Below, piece by piece: positions 63,799 to 64,000 of a DNA stretch of 64,000 nucleotides. The stretch is taken from NCBI RefSeq assembly GCF_000739085.1, contig NZ_CP009110.1:3720001-3784000 (forward strand), in the 5' to 3' direction. Both the position numbers and the translations under genes were made by a program. The stretch comes from Amycolatopsis methanolica 239 (GTDB lineage Bacteria; Actinomycetota; Actinomycetes; Mycobacteriales; Pseudonocardiaceae). Position 1 is the stretch's first letter, and each line of letters starts with the position of its first letter. A model generated the notes under the pieces. That model was not told the origin of the DNA and did no database searches. It saw nothing but the letters and a program-made list of their open reading frames with translations.

Positions 63799-64000
63799 TC
63801 AGCTCGCCGAGCCCTCGGAGATCAGGAACGTGCGGGTGCCGAGCACCTCGGGGATCGCCTGCAGCTGTTCGAGCACGACGCGGCGCAGCGCGTCGTTGTC
63901 GGGGGCTCGTACCAGCAGCATCACGTCGGATTCACCGCCGGTGAGGGCCATGTGCCGGACCCTCGGGAATGGTGCGCAGCCGCTCCTTGAGGTCCCGCCA
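63799..64000 (-). pseudogene. Lrp/AsnC-family regulator, C-terminal part, frameshifted, cut by window edge
   Basis: The last 56 residues (RHMALTGGESDVMLLVRAPD, NDALRRVVLEQLQAIPEVLG, TRTFLISEG) form the AsnC/Lrp ligand-binding RAM domain. Upstream, WRDLKERLRTIP belongs to the same domain but lies in another frame: one extra base near 63961-63967 separates it. The DNA-binding half is beyond the edge. Confidence 0.65.

Overview
The window is high-GC actinobacterial DNA: strong GC bias at third codon positions, many GTG starts, and ATGA/GTGA start-stop overlaps. The gene families (mycobacterial-type MSMEG_0565-0572 cluster, DevS-like kinase, PucR and PaaX regulators, many aromatic-degradation genes) fit a soil mycelial actinomycete, most likely Pseudonocardiaceae (Amycolatopsis-like). 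That placement is inference; no rRNA or tRNA was seen.

Layout. 0-2.3 kb: truncated MMPL transporter, then two decayed fragments (GNAT acetyltransferase and Rho). 2.5-9.3 kb: a ligJ-ligI-MFS operon of the protocatechuate 4,5-cleavage pathway behind a palindromic operator, a membrane protein with an internal duplication, a crotonase and a PucR regulator. 9.4-21.4 kb: a Tat-exported partner plus GMC flavoprotein, two transporters, a P5C-reductase-like protein, a frameshifted HAD hydrolase, small enzymes, an AraC regulator and a Sua5-type enzyme. 21.8-32.2 kb: a leftward salicylate-to-gentisate operon in which the substrate is activated to a CoA thioester, with its transporter and a PaaX regulator. 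32.3-41.3 kb: secreted alpha/beta hydrolase, molybdopterin oxidoreductase with a frameshifted small partner, MarR regulator divergent from a 2,3-butanediol dehydrogenase, and an MFS exporter.

41.4-49.7 kb is the most interesting part: a complete Nit1C / MSMEG_0565-0572-type operon (nitrilase, radical SAM, GNAT-AIR synthase fusion, flavoprotein, nitrogen-starvation proteins, glycosyltransferase). It has an extra amidohydrolase, a second tandem nitrilase that has lost catalytic Cys and Glu, and an elaborate predicted RNA hairpin in its leader.

49.8-56.2 kb: a receiver-thioredoxin-reductase fusion lacking both the phospho-Asp and the CXXC; a graveyard of broken genes (FCD regulator, glycerate kinase, DctA, AraC); and a CstR-CstB persulfide operon with a perfect TACCCCC/GGGGGTA operator. 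56.3-61.9 kb: a dormancy (DosR-regulon-like) block of universal stress proteins, an Rv1733c-like membrane protein, an Acg-like nitroreductase and a DevS/DosT-like kinase, with a plausible DevR box. 61.9-64 kb: visibly AT-richer accessory DNA with small ORFs and palindromes, ending in a frameshifted Lrp/AsnC gene cut by the window edge.

Several genes carry single-base frameshifts, mostly in short G/C runs. Some may be assembly errors, so read-level checking matters before calling them pseudogenes. GC statements are visual impressions; nothing was computed.
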